64,000 bases of DNA, taken from assembly GCF_018687635.1 (NCBI RefSeq), contig NZ_CP061300.1, positions 434,001 through 498,000 of the forward strand. The letters are read 5' to 3'. The DNA is from Polynucleobacter sp. MWH-Braz-FAM2G. GTDB taxonomy: Bacteria; Pseudomonadota; Gammaproteobacteria; Burkholderiales; Burkholderiaceae. Below the pieces are notes generated by a model. The model was not told the DNA's origin and made no database searches. It saw nothing but the letters and a program-made list of their open reading frames with translations. Position 1 is the stretch's first letter. The number at the start of each line of letters is the position of its first letter. Below are positions 7,314 through 16,578 of this stretch, one piece after another. The position numbers and the translations under genes are program-made.

Positions 7314-8183
7314 TTATTTGTCTACTGGAAACCATTCCAAAACTTCAACTATTTGGCGGTCTCCACAAATGCCGAATACTCGATTATCAACCACTTGGAT
7401 GCCGCAAAGCCCAAGATCAAGATTGGCTGGAAATGGCCCTTTTAGGCTGGTGCGGGCCACAATCATGGTCTTTCCCTCATAGTCTGTAAAGGCGCCCGGA
7501 TATGGGGGTGCAACCGCTCTCACCAGGTCGTGGACCTGTTTGGCGGCCTGATTCCAATGAATTTGCCCATCAGATGGCTTTCTGCCGCCAAAATAACTGC
7601 CTTTTTGCAGCTCATTTGGCTTGCGGGGGACAATACCCTTTATCAAGCTAGGCAATGCTTGGTTGATAACATTTACAGCGGCTTTACTTACTTTGCTAAA
7701 GACATCGGTAGCAGTTTCATCTGGACCAATATCCACGGTAGCCTGTCCGACGATATCTCCAGCATCTGGTTTTGCTTCCATGATATGCAAAGTGGCGCCA
7801 GTTTGAGTTTCACCATGCAGAATCGCCCAATTGACTGGCGCACGTCCACGATATTTGGGTAGTAGTGAGCCATGCATATTGAGTGCCGCGATTTTTGCGC
7901 ACGCCAAAATCTGCTCGGGAATCATGTAGCGATAGTAGAAAGAGAAAATGTAATCTGGCGCTAAAGATTGAAGTTTTGGAACTAACTTCAGTAGCTCACT
8001 TGAGTTGGGTGTGATGTACGAAATGTTTCTTTCGACACACAGTTTCGCAACACTTCCAAACCAAACATTTTCATTGGGATCATCATGATGTGTAATTACT
8101 AGATCAATTTGAATGCCTGCATTAAGAAGTGCTTTGAGGCAGTTGACACCAACATCGTGATAAGCGAAGACGACTGCGTGCAA
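7314..8183 (-). CDS. arnA: UDP-L-Ara4N formyltransferase (N-terminal half of ArnA as a separate gene)
   Basis: A 10-formyl-tetrahydrofolate-dependent formyltransferase of 289 residues. It matches the ArnA N-terminal domain from its first residues (AVVFAYHDVG against the E. coli start). The catalytic site is visible as FSFYYRYMIP, LNMHGSLLPKYRGRAPVNW with the Asn and His, and the Asp in KPDAGDIVG. The start codon is TTG, directly after the arnC stop (TAATTG). The match of residue 1 onward to ArnA makes this start firm. No decarboxylase domain follows in this frame. Confidence 0.94.
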   Translation of the reverse strand: MHAVVFAYHDVGVNCLKALLNAGIQIDLVITHHDDPNENVWFGSVAKLCVERNISYITPNSSELLKLVPKLQSLAPDYIFSFYYRYMIPEQILACAKIAALNMHGSLLPKYRGRAPVNWAILHGETQTGATLHIMEAKPDAGDIVGQATVDIGPDETATDVFSKVSKAAVNVINQALPSLIKGIVPRKPNELQKGSYFGGRKPSDGQIHWNQAAKQVHDLVRAVAPPYPGAFTDYEGKTMIVARTSLKGPFPANLDLGLCGIQVVDNRVFGICGDRQIVEVLEWFPVDK

Positions 8184-9146
8184 TTATTTTTTCTCTAGAA
8201 CAGTTTGCACAACGTAGCGTGGACGCTTGCGAATTTGCTGATAAATGCGGCCAATATATTCACCCAAGAGACCTAGTCCAAATAGCATCACGCCAATGAG
8301 GAAAAAGGTGAGTGCAAAGAGGGTGAAGACGCCCTCAACCTCAGCGCCCAGAACAAAGCGACGCACGAGTAGGTAAGCGAATAAGCTGCCTGCTGCTAGG
8401 GATAGAAGCATGCCAAGAATCGAAAAGATCTGCAGTGGCATGATAGAGAAGCCAGTGACTAAATCGAAGTTCAAACGAATCAGTTGATACAAAGTATATT
8501 TAGATTCCCCGGCAAAACGTTCTTCATGTTTCACTGTGATTTCTACTGGATTAGCAGAAAAAGTGTAAGCCAATGCCGGAATAAATGTGTTGCTTTCATC
8601 ACATTGACGAACTAGGTCAACGATGCGACGGCTATAGCCGCGCAACATGCATCCCTGATCGGTCATTGTGATGCGTGTAATGTTTTCACGTAGGCGATTC
8701 ATGGCGCGTGAAGCAAATTTTCTAAAGAAGCTATCCTGACGATCAGCGCGAATAGTGCCAACATAATCGTGGCCTTTTAGTAGCTGTTCAGTAAGCGCAT
8801 CAATTTCTTCAGGTGGATTTTGTAGATCAGCATCTAATGTAATGATGTATTCACCCTGAGCATATTCAAACCCAGCCATGATCGCCATGTGTTGACCAAA
8901 ATTACTATGGAATAAAACAGCACGGGTGACATCGGGACGTAACTCCACCTGTTTAGAAAGAATGCCGGCAGAGCGGTCTTTACTACCATCATTTACAAAT
9001 ACGATTTCGTAAGTGATATTCCGCTTAGCGGCCAAAGAATCAAGTGCTGGATAAAGTCGATCAAACAGAGCCTGAAGTCCATCTTCCTCGTTATATACGG
9101 GGATAACAATGCTCAGTGTTGGGTTGGCGGCTAAGTTTGCAGTCAT
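8184..9146 (-). CDS. arnC: ArnC, undecaprenyl-phosphate L-Ara4FN transferase
   Basis: Family 2 glycosyltransferase of about 320 residues that puts L-Ara4-formyl-N onto undecaprenyl phosphate. Visible: LSIVIPVYNEEDGLQ near the N-terminus, the metal/nucleotide DxD in TLDADLQNPPEEI, DQGCMLRGYSRRIV, and two C-terminal membrane helices (SILGMLLSLAAGSLFAYLL and TLFALTFFLIGVMLFGLGLL) before a basic tail. I start at ATG 9146; a start 105 bases earlier would overlap arnB and add residues absent from the family. There is no clear ribosome site at 9146. Confidence 0.93.
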   Translation of the reverse strand: MTANLAANPTLSIVIPVYNEEDGLQALFDRLYPALDSLAAKRNITYEIVFVNDGSKDRSAGILSKQVELRPDVTRAVLFHSNFGQHMAIMAGFEYAQGEYIITLDADLQNPPEEIDALTEQLLKGHDYVGTIRADRQDSFFRKFASRAMNRLRENITRITMTDQGCMLRGYSRRIVDLVRQCDESNTFIPALAYTFSANPVEITVKHEERFAGESKYTLYQLIRLNFDLVTGFSIMPLQIFSILGMLLSLAAGSLFAYLLVRRFVLGAEVEGVFTLFALTFFLIGVMLFGLGLLGEYIGRIYQQIRKRPRYVVQTVLEKK

Positions 9147-9186
9147 GCCGCAATTTTGCCTGATTCTGTGGGTTAACCCAAGAACA

Positions 9187-10353
9187 CTAGTTTTTGCGGT
9201 GTTTCTGCAAAATTCCGACAAACCCCTTGGTAATTCGGTCCACATCTTCATCAGACATTGCTGGAAATAAAGGGAGGGTCAAAATAGAGCGCCCAATACG
9301 TTCCGCAATTGGGGTGTCTGTAGGTTTATAACCTTGATTTTTGTAGAGCGTGAAGCCGGTGATGGCTGGGTAATGAACTCCAGTGCCAATACCCAACTCT
9401 TTTAAGTCGGTCATGATTTGCGCTCGATCGGCATTCAATTGCGCCAGTGGTAATACGACCTGGAACATATGCCAATTGCTATCAGTAAAGTTCTCTGCAG
9501 GAAGTTCTAATTTCAAGTCTTCTAGTCCAGCAGCTTTTAATTCCCTGCGCATAACTTCGAAATATCGACGGGCTAATGCGGTGCGTCGCGCTTGATAGGT
9601 AGGAAGTTGTTTTAATTGCTCCAGACCAATAGCCGCATTTACATCAGTCAAGTTATCTTTTCCACCTAGGACATCAACATCCATTCCATCCATACCTTGG
9701 CGAGTTAAGCCTTGGAGACGGAATTTCTCAGCGAGTTTGGCTTCATCTGTGTTGTTTAAAACCAGGCATCCACCTTCAATGGTGGTGAGATTTTTATTGG
9801 CCTGAAAACTGAAGCTGACTAAGTCACCAAAGCTGCCGATCTTTTTACCTTTCCATTGCGATCCAAAAGCTTGAGCAGCATCTTCAATGACGCGAAGCTT
9901 GTGTTCTTTTGCCAGTGTGTAAAGCTGATCCATATTAACTGGTAGGCCCGCCAAATAGACCGGCATGATTGCGCGGGTCTTGGGTGTGATTGCGGCAGAT
10001 ACTTTATTTAGGTCAATATTTCGGGTGATTGGATCGATATCAACGAATACGGGCTTTGCACCAACACTCAGAATGACATTAGAAGTGGCGACCCAAGATA
10101 TTGGGGTCGTAATCACTTCGTCCCCAGCACCAATGCCGGCAACTTGTAATGCAATCTTCATGGTGGCAGTGCCATTAGCAAAGCAACGCACAGGACGATC
10201 GCCAAAGTATTTGCTTAGGGTAGATTCAAATTCTGCAAGTTTAGGTCCGGAAGTCACCCATCCAGAACGCAATACCTCAGAAACAGCATCAATCGTCTCT
10301 TGATTAAAGCTGGGGCGCGTAAACGGAATAAATTCAGGGGTGGAGTTTGACAT
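9187..10353 (-). CDS. arnB: ArnB, UDP-L-Ara4O C-4'' transaminase
   Basis: PLP aminotransferase of the DegT/DnrJ/EryC1 family, 388 residues, converting UDP-4-keto-pentose to UDP-L-Ara4N. Motifs: FANGTATMKIALQVAGI, VFVDIDPITRNID, the Asp that holds the pyridine nitrogen in VIEDAAQAFGS, and the Schiff-base Lys in SFQANKNLTTIEGGCL. The length and the position between arnT and arnC fit ArnB, although other sugar aminotransferases share the fold. Confidence 0.93.
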   Translation of the reverse strand: MSNSTPEFIPFTRPSFNQETIDAVSEVLRSGWVTSGPKLAEFESTLSKYFGDRPVRCFANGTATMKIALQVAGIGAGDEVITTPISWVATSNVILSVGAKPVFVDIDPITRNIDLNKVSAAITPKTRAIMPVYLAGLPVNMDQLYTLAKEHKLRVIEDAAQAFGSQWKGKKIGSFGDLVSFSFQANKNLTTIEGGCLVLNNTDEAKLAEKFRLQGLTRQGMDGMDVDVLGGKDNLTDVNAAIGLEQLKQLPTYQARRTALARRYFEVMRRELKAAGLEDLKLELPAENFTDSNWHMFQVVLPLAQLNADRAQIMTDLKELGIGTGVHYPAITGFTLYKNQGYKPTDTPIAERIGRSILTLPLFPAMSDEDVDRITKGFVGILQKHRKN

Positions 10354-10377
10354 GATGACTTATCTTACTTTAATGCC

Positions 10378-12060
10378 TTACTGCGAAGCTTCGGGATGTT
10401 TGACGATTACTCTGCGTGAGTCGCGATCAACCTCAACCATTGGAAAGCTTTGGGCTTGAAGCGCATCAAATTGCTCGGGAACCATGAGAGCGTATGCGGT
10501 TTGATCTTCTTTCCAGCGAGCAATAAAAGCATCAAGAGTCGGCATCCAGAGTTCGGGCTCTTGATTGACGCCAAACTCGAGCTCGTCGGGGGATTCCACC
10601 ATGATCATTGTTCTGCCTAAATAAAATGGAACGGTATGATCCAAAAGTCGAACTGAATAAAAGTTTACTTTTTCAGGAATGGAAGCTTTCACCCGCTCTA
10701 CGAGATCGATTCCAGAGACCGCACGACCCAAGGTCTCGTGTCCTGTACCAGCAATGATGGCGCATAGAAAAAACCCGCTAGCAAAACTTACAATGCTTTG
10801 AGTGCCATTGCGTTTGCTTTGCCATGCGGCATAGGCGCTAAAACTGGCAAGTGCGGTTAATGCAGCAATTACCCAATAGGTGTATTGCGCATACGCTTCT
10901 ATTTCATCTGGTCGAGCTTGCTTACCGATAGTATCGAGAAAGAAAAAGCCAACACACCCAAGAACTGAAAATGCAAGTGTTTGTAGTTTCCATGGAGTGC
11001 CCATGCTGTTAGTGTGTCCAAGCATGCGATCTAAGCGGTTGCCAATTAATAAGGCAAGCGCCGGAAAAACAGGAATGATGTATCCCGGAAGCTTTGAGCG
11101 GGACACACTAAAGAAAGCAAAGATCACCACAAACCAGCATGCTAATAACCAGCCAGCAGAAAACTCGCGACGACGCTCGCTCCAAGCCTGAGCAAGGCTG
11201 CCGGGGAGCTGAAAGACCCAAGGGAGTATGCCAATTAGGAGTAGGGGCACAAAATAATAAATAGGACCAGTTCTGCTGTGGGCGTCCTGTGTAAACCGTT
11301 GCAAGTGCTCATGGATAAAAAAGAACTCTAAAAATTCCGGATTACGCTGAGCAATTAATACAAACCAAGGAGCTGTGATTGCTAGATAAAAAACACTACC
11401 GCTAAATAGACGCAAACGAGTCCAAATTTTCCAATCCCAGGTGCTAATGGAATAAGCTACGAACACCATTGCTGGAATGGCTGCACCAATGACGCCCTTG
11501 GATAAGGTGGCCAGTGCCATAAATATCCAACAAAGCCACATCCAATTGCGACAGCTATTTTTATTGTGCGAACTTTGTGCGAGCAACAAGCTGCAAAGTG
11601 CGGCGACCAAAAAAGAGGATAGACCCATGTCCAACGAATTGAAATGACCGCTGATGACCCACATCGGACTGGATGCTAATACAACGGCCGCCAACCATCC
11701 TGCTCTGGCGTTATAAATTTTGCTACCAGTAAAGCCAATGAAAAGAATAGTTAGAAAGCCTGTTAATGCAGTCCATAGACGTGCTTGCCATTCACCAATG
11801 CCAAAAGCCTGAAATGCTGCAGCAGTTGCCCAGGCTTGAAGAGGAGGCTTTTCAAAATATTTATATCCGTTGTAACGAGGCGTAATCCAATCGCCAGTCA
11901 CCAACATCTCCCGAGCGATTTCGGCATATCGTCCTTCGTCCGAAGGGATGAGGTGGCGGTAGTTCAGGGTGCCAAACCACAGTAGGGCATAAATAATGGC
12001 CAGCAACAAAATCTCGCCCGGATGTAGGGCTGATGATTGTCGAATCTGGCCAAATTGCAT
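10378..12060 (-). CDS. arnT: ArnT, L-Ara4N lipid A transferase
   Basis: Polytopic inner-membrane glycosyltransferase (GT83), 560 residues. It moves L-Ara4N from undecaprenyl phosphate to lipid A on the periplasmic side, lowering negative charge and polymyxin binding. The family signature PSDEGRYAEIAREML sits in the first periplasmic loop, followed by DWITPRYNGYKYFEKPPL, and about a dozen membrane helices follow (for example ILLLAIIYALLWFGTL). Its ATG overlaps the stop of the upstream gene by one base (TAATG), which suggests coupled translation. It is placed before arnB, unlike its position after arnD in enterobacteria. Confidence 0.93.
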   Translation of the reverse strand: MQFGQIRQSSALHPGEILLLAIIYALLWFGTLNYRHLIPSDEGRYAEIAREMLVTGDWITPRYNGYKYFEKPPLQAWATAAAFQAFGIGEWQARLWTALTGFLTILFIGFTGSKIYNARAGWLAAVVLASSPMWVISGHFNSLDMGLSSFLVAALCSLLLAQSSHNKNSCRNWMWLCWIFMALATLSKGVIGAAIPAMVFVAYSISTWDWKIWTRLRLFSGSVFYLAITAPWFVLIAQRNPEFLEFFFIHEHLQRFTQDAHSRTGPIYYFVPLLLIGILPWVFQLPGSLAQAWSERRREFSAGWLLACWFVVIFAFFSVSRSKLPGYIIPVFPALALLIGNRLDRMLGHTNSMGTPWKLQTLAFSVLGCVGFFFLDTIGKQARPDEIEAYAQYTYWVIAALTALASFSAYAAWQSKRNGTQSIVSFASGFFLCAIIAGTGHETLGRAVSGIDLVERVKASIPEKVNFYSVRLLDHTVPFYLGRTMIMVESPDELEFGVNQEPELWMPTLDAFIARWKEDQTAYALMVPEQFDALQAQSFPMVEVDRDSRRVIVKHPEASQ

Positions 12061-12437
12061 TAAGTGGGCTCCACAATTAGGGCTAACAGGACTTGGCGGC
12101 CTTCACCAACTAAGATGTTGTAAGTGCGACATGCGGCCTGGGAGTCCATGATCTCGAAGCCAATTTTTGCTTGAATCAAGGATTTTAGAAGTTCAGGTTT
12201 GGGAAAGCGCTGTCGATTACCCGTTCCTATCAGAATTAATTCTGGTTTTAAATCAACCATTTGCAGAAAATGACTGGGCTTTAAGTCATCAAATGCTTGA
12301 ACTGACCACTCCGAGATGGCGCCATCTGAGCTCAAAAGCACAGCATGGGCATAGGGAGTCTTATTGATCTCTACGTAGCCATCACCGTAGCCAGTGATCG
12401 TATTCGCTCCGGAATGGGGGTCAGATTGAAGCTTCAA
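12060..12437 (-). CDS. Mth938-like domain protein (DUF498-type), function unknown
   Basis: A 125-residue soluble protein of the small Mth938/Xcc1710 family: ITGYGDGYVEINKTPYAHAV, WSVQAFDDLKPSHF, ELILIGTGNRQRFP, and a C-terminal SQAACRTYNILVGEGRQVLLAL. The biochemical role is not known; relatives include the mitochondrial complex I factor NDUFAF3. In this class it commonly sits next to unrelated membrane genes. It is the first gene of the arn run and overlaps arnT by one base, so it is co-expressed with LPS modification, but a link in function is only inferred. Confidence 0.85.
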   Translation of the reverse strand: MKLQSDPHSGANTITGYGDGYVEINKTPYAHAVLLSSDGAISEWSVQAFDDLKPSHFLQMVDLKPELILIGTGNRQRFPKPELLKSLIQAKIGFEIMDSQAACRTYNILVGEGRQVLLALIVEPT

Positions 12438-12516
12438 GTGGACTCTCTGTCATAATTATGTGGATTATAGCTAGCTGTTTTTTCTCATATTTCAAGAACT
12501 TACCCTTAAATTTATT

Positions 12517-13773
12517 GTGAAACCGATCCTAAAGTCCCAAAAGCTCGATAACGTCTGTTATGACATACGTGGGCCGGTGCTCGAGCTTGCGCAGCGCATG
12601 GAGGAAGAGGGTCACAAAATCATCAAATTAAACATCGGAAATGTAGGGGTTTTCGGTTTTGATCCACCTGAAGAAATTCAGTTGGACATGATTCGCAATT
12701 TAAGTAATGCCTCTGCGTATTCTGACTCCAAAGGAATCTTTGCCGCTCGCAAAGCCATCATGCAGTATTGCCAGGAAAAAGGCATTCAAGGCGTGGCCTT
12801 GGATGATGTCTATACTGGTAATGGCGTCTCTGAACTCATCGTGCTTTCGATGAATGCGCTTCTCAATGATGGTGATGAGGTGCTGGTGCCAACACCAGAT
12901 TACCCACTTTGGACTGCTGCGGTGAGTTTATCGGGTGGAACACCTGTGCACTATCTTTGCGATGAATCCAAAGATTGGGCTCCGGACTTAAATGATCTGC
13001 GTAAGAAAATTACTCCGCGTACCAAAGCGATTGTGGTGATTAATCCTAACAATCCTACTGGTGCTATTTATTCCAAAGAGGTATTGCTAGAGTTAACGCA
13101 AATTGCCCGCGAACACGGGTTGATTTTGTTTGCCGATGAAATTTACGACAAGATGTTGTATGACGGTGAAAAGCATCTTTCATTGGCATCTTTGTCTACC
13201 GATGTAGTTGTCATTACCTTTAACGGTTTATCCAAGAATTACCGCTCATGCGGCTACCGCGCTGGCTGGATGGTGGTATCAGGGGATAAAGAAATGGTGC
13301 GTGACTACATTGAAGGTCTTAATATGTTGGCCTCAATGCGTCTATGTGCAAATGTGCCTGGTCAGTATGCGATTCAAACTGCACTCGGTGGCTATCAAAG
13401 CATTAATGATTTGGTGGGCGAAGGTGGTCGTCTTGCAAAGCAGCGCGATCTTGCATGGAAACTCATCACGGATATTCCAGGTGTGACTTGCGTGAAGCCA
13501 AAGTCAGCCCTGTATTTATTTCCAAGGTTAGACCCTGAGGTGTACCCCATTGAGGATGATCAACAATTTGTTGCTGATCTCCTGAAAGAAGAAAAAGTAT
13601 TGTTAGTGCAGGGCTCTGGTTTTAATTGGGGCAAGCCCGATCACTTTCGAGTAGTGTTCTTGCCTCACGAAGATGTGCTGAAGGAGGCCATTGGCCGCCT
13701 TGCACGTTTTCTGGAGCGTTATCGTAATAAACAGGGCCGCAAGGCTTCTTCAACTGTAGCAAAGGCATCATGA
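12517..13773 (+). CDS. alaA: AlaA-type PLP aminotransferase (alanine/pyruvate)
   Basis: Class I aminotransferase of 418 residues. Motifs: INPNNPTGAIYS, FADEIYDKMLYDG with the cofactor-binding Asp and Tyr, and the Schiff-base Lys in FNGLSKNYRSCGYRAGW. The overall sequence resembles E. coli AlaA (pyruvate plus glutamate to alanine). The start is GTG at 12517. It overlaps hom by ATGA and heads a unit with hom and thrC, so it belongs to an aspartate-family/alanine amino acid operon. The precise amino donor cannot be read from sequence. Confidence 0.88.
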   Translation: MKPILKSQKLDNVCYDIRGPVLELAQRMEEEGHKIIKLNIGNVGVFGFDPPEEIQLDMIRNLSNASAYSDSKGIFAARKAIMQYCQEKGIQGVALDDVYTGNGVSELIVLSMNALLNDGDEVLVPTPDYPLWTAAVSLSGGTPVHYLCDESKDWAPDLNDLRKKITPRTKAIVVINPNNPTGAIYSKEVLLELTQIAREHGLILFADEIYDKMLYDGEKHLSLASLSTDVVVITFNGLSKNYRSCGYRAGWMVVSGDKEMVRDYIEGLNMLASMRLCANVPGQYAIQTALGGYQSINDLVGEGGRLAKQRDLAWKLITDIPGVTCVKPKSALYLFPRLDPEVYPIEDDQQFVADLLKEEKVLLVQGSGFNWGKPDHFRVVFLPHEDVLKEAIGRLARFLERYRNKQGRKASSTVAKAS

Positions 13774-15080
13774 AACCGATTCAAGTAGGTCTATTAGGTA
13801 TTGGCACTGTTGGTGGTGGCGTATTCACTGTTCTCGAACGCAACCAAGATGAGATTACTCGTCGTGCTGGGCGCGGTATTCGTATCAATACTGTTGCTGA
13901 TTTAAATGTCGAGCGCGCAAAAGAACTGGTGAAAGACCGCGCACAAGTAGTAAGTGATGCTCGTGCCGTTATTAATAACCCTGAGATTGATATCGTTGTG
14001 GAGTTAATCGGTGGGTACGGCATTGCTAAGGACTTAGTACTTGAAGCTATTGCAGCTGGTAAGCATGTGGTTACGGCAAATAAAGCCTTGATTGCTGTTC
14101 ATGGTAACGAGATCTTCAAGGCTGCCCATGCTAAGGGTGTCATGGTCGCTTTCGAGGCTGCTGTTGCTGGTGGTATTCCAATTATTAAAGCTTTGCGTGA
14201 AGGCTTAACTGCAAATCGTATTGAATGGATTGCGGGCATTATTAATGGCACAACAAACTTTATCTTGTCAGAGATGCGTGACAAAGGTTTAGATTTTGAG
14301 ACTGTGCTTAAAGAAGCACAGCGCTTGGGTTACGCTGAAGCGGATCCTACATTTGATATTGAAGGAGTGGATGCGGCTCATAAAGCAACCATCATGAGTG
14401 CGATTGCGTTTGGTATTCCAATGCAGTTTGAAAAAGCACACGTTGAGGGTATTACTAAGCTTGCAGCGATTGATATTCGTTACGCTGAACAATTAGGCTA
14501 TCGCATTAAGTTACTTGGTATTGCCAAGAAAACACCTACTGGCGTTGAGTTGCGTGTACATCCAACATTGATTCCTTCTAAACGTTTGATTGCAAACGTT
14601 GAAGGTGCTATGAATGCAGTGCAAGTATTTGGTGATGCTGTTGGTACTACCCTCTATTACGGTAAGGGCGCTGGTTCAGAGCCAACTGCTTCTGCAGTGA
14701 TTGCTGACTTGGTAGATATCACTCGCTTACTCAGTGCCGATGCCGAGCATCGTGTGCCTTACTTGGCTTTCCAGCCTGATGCTGTTCATGACACTCCTGT
14801 TTTGCCGATTGGTGAGATTACTACGAGCTACTACTTGCGTATGCGTGTTGCCGATCAGGCTGGCGTATTAGCTGACATCACTAAGATTTTGGCTTCACAT
14901 GGTGTTTCAATTGATGCGCTCTTGCAAAAAGAGGCTGACGAGGGTGAAAGCCAAACTGATTTGGTGGCATTAACACATGAAACCAAAGAAAAGAATATGC
15001 TTGCTGCGATTAAAGAGATTCAGAATCTCAAGACTGTTGCTGGCGAAGTGGTGAAGATCCGTTTAGAAAATCTGTCTTAA
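13770..15080 (+). CDS. hom: Homoserine dehydrogenase
   Basis: Reduces aspartate semialdehyde to homoserine, the branch point to threonine and methionine. At 436 residues it is the monofunctional form with a regulatory tail: GLLGIGTVGGGVF for NAD(P) binding, HVVTANKALIAVHG, the catalytic core IIKALREGLTANRIEWIAGI with GTTNFILSEM, and a C-terminal ACT domain (YYLRMRVADQAGVLADITKI, from about residue 350), probably for threonine feedback. No aspartokinase domain is fused. It lies between alaA and thrC, with 19 bases to thrC. Confidence 0.97.
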   Translation: MKPIQVGLLGIGTVGGGVFTVLERNQDEITRRAGRGIRINTVADLNVERAKELVKDRAQVVSDARAVINNPEIDIVVELIGGYGIAKDLVLEAIAAGKHVVTANKALIAVHGNEIFKAAHAKGVMVAFEAAVAGGIPIIKALREGLTANRIEWIAGIINGTTNFILSEMRDKGLDFETVLKEAQRLGYAEADPTFDIEGVDAAHKATIMSAIAFGIPMQFEKAHVEGITKLAAIDIRYAEQLGYRIKLLGIAKKTPTGVELRVHPTLIPSKRLIANVEGAMNAVQVFGDAVGTTLYYGKGAGSEPTASAVIADLVDITRLLSADAEHRVPYLAFQPDAVHDTPVLPIGEITTSYYLRMRVADQAGVLADITKILASHGVSIDALLQKEADEGESQTDLVALTHETKEKNMLAAIKEIQNLKTVAGEVVKIRLENLS

Positions 15081-15099
15081 GTAAAATTCGGCTAATTAC

Positions 15100-16542
15100 A
15101 TGCGTTACCAATCTACTCGTGGAAATAGTCCACAACAATCTTTCTTAGAAATTTTATTGGGTGGATTGGCGCCTGACGGTGGCTTGTATTTGCCAGTTCA
15201 ATATCCAAAAGTGACTGCAGAGCAGTTGGATTCTTGGCGTGGTTTGTCATACGCTGATTTGGCATATGAAGTACTCAGTTTGTATTGCGACGATATACCC
15301 GAGTCTGATTTGCGTGCTCTTTTGCGTAAAACATATACTGAACAAGTTTATTGCAACGGCCGTCCACAAGATAATGCTAAAGACATCACTCCTTTGCATT
15401 GGTTAGGCGAAGAGCATGGCACTCGTATTGGTCTTCTAAGTCTTTCAAATGGACCAACCTTAGCGTTTAAGGATATGGCCATGCAATTGCTAGGCAATCT
15501 TTTTGAATATGCACTTAAGAAAAAAGGTCAGCAGCTCAATATCTTGGGCGCTACCTCTGGTGATACTGGTAGTGCTGCTGAATATGCAATGCGTGGCAAA
15601 GAGGGCGTAAAGGTATTCATGCTTTCACCACGAGGCAAGATGAGTGCCTTTCAGTCTGCCCAAATGTATTCCTTACAAGACTCTAATATTTTTAATTTGG
15701 CAGTAGCTGGTGTGTTTGATGATTGCCAGGATATTGTGAAGGCGGTAAGTAACGATCACGCCTTTAAAGCGAAGAACCAAATTGGTACAGTGAATTCTAT
15801 AAACTGGGGTCGCGTCGTTGCCCAGGTGGTTTACTATTTCCAGGGTTATCTCTTAGCAACGAAGTCAAGTAATGAAAAAGTGTCATTCACAGTTCCTTCT
15901 GGCAATTTTGGGAATGTATGTGCTGGCCATATTGCTCGCATGATGGGATTGCCGATTGAACATCTAGTTGTGGCAACAAATGAAAATGATGTGTTGGATG
16001 AGTTCTTCCGCACTGGCGTATATCGTGCGCGTAAATCTGCTGAAACGCTGCATACATCAAGTCCCTCTATGGATATCTCCAAGGCGAGTAACTTCGAACG
16101 TTTTGTCTTTGACTTTATGGGACAAGATGGCAAAGCGACTGCTGATATGTTTAAGCAGGTTGATGAGATTGGTGGCTTTGATATTTCTAAGGATGCAGTT
16201 TTTAAAGATATTTCTAAGTATGGCTTCCAATCAGGTCGCAGCACCCATGAGAATCGCTTAGAAACCATTCGTGATATTTATCAGCATTATGGTGTCATGA
16301 TTGATACACACACTGCCGATGGCGTAAAAGTTGCTAGAGAGCATTTGCAAGCTGGAATCCCAATGATTGTTCTTGAAACAGCTTTGCCAATTAAGTTTGA
16401 AGAGACTATTGAATTGGCTTTGGGTCGCCCAGCAGAGTGTCCACCAGCTTTTAAAGATATTAAATCTAAGCCCCAGCGCGTGGAAAATATTGATGCCGAT
16501 GTTAATCAGGTGAAAGATTTCATCGCTGCGCATCTTGGTTAA
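15100..16542 (+). CDS. thrC: Threonine synthase
   Basis: PLP enzyme of 480 residues that converts O-phosphohomoserine to threonine. Motifs: the N-terminal YQSTRGNSPQQSF, the cofactor Lys in GPTLAFKDMAMQLLGN, GATSGDTGSAAEYAM, and TVPSGNFGNVCAGHIARMMG. The length is that of the longer fungal/beta-gamma-proteobacterial type with an extended C-terminal part. It closes the alaA-hom-thrC unit. Confidence 0.97.
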   Translation: MRYQSTRGNSPQQSFLEILLGGLAPDGGLYLPVQYPKVTAEQLDSWRGLSYADLAYEVLSLYCDDIPESDLRALLRKTYTEQVYCNGRPQDNAKDITPLHWLGEEHGTRIGLLSLSNGPTLAFKDMAMQLLGNLFEYALKKKGQQLNILGATSGDTGSAAEYAMRGKEGVKVFMLSPRGKMSAFQSAQMYSLQDSNIFNLAVAGVFDDCQDIVKAVSNDHAFKAKNQIGTVNSINWGRVVAQVVYYFQGYLLATKSSNEKVSFTVPSGNFGNVCAGHIARMMGLPIEHLVVATNENDVLDEFFRTGVYRARKSAETLHTSSPSMDISKASNFERFVFDFMGQDGKATADMFKQVDEIGGFDISKDAVFKDISKYGFQSGRSTHENRLETIRDIYQHYGVMIDTHTADGVKVAREHLQAGIPMIVLETALPIKFEETIELALGRPAECPPAFKDIKSKPQRVENIDADVNQVKDFIAAHLG

Positions 16543-16578
16543 TTTCTTTAGCCAAACTTTCTAGGCACTATTGATCCT

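Noticed and set aside
9147..9251. Longer N-terminus for ArnC
   Set aside because: It would overlap arnB and adds 35 residues not seen before the LSIVIPVYNEE core in the family.
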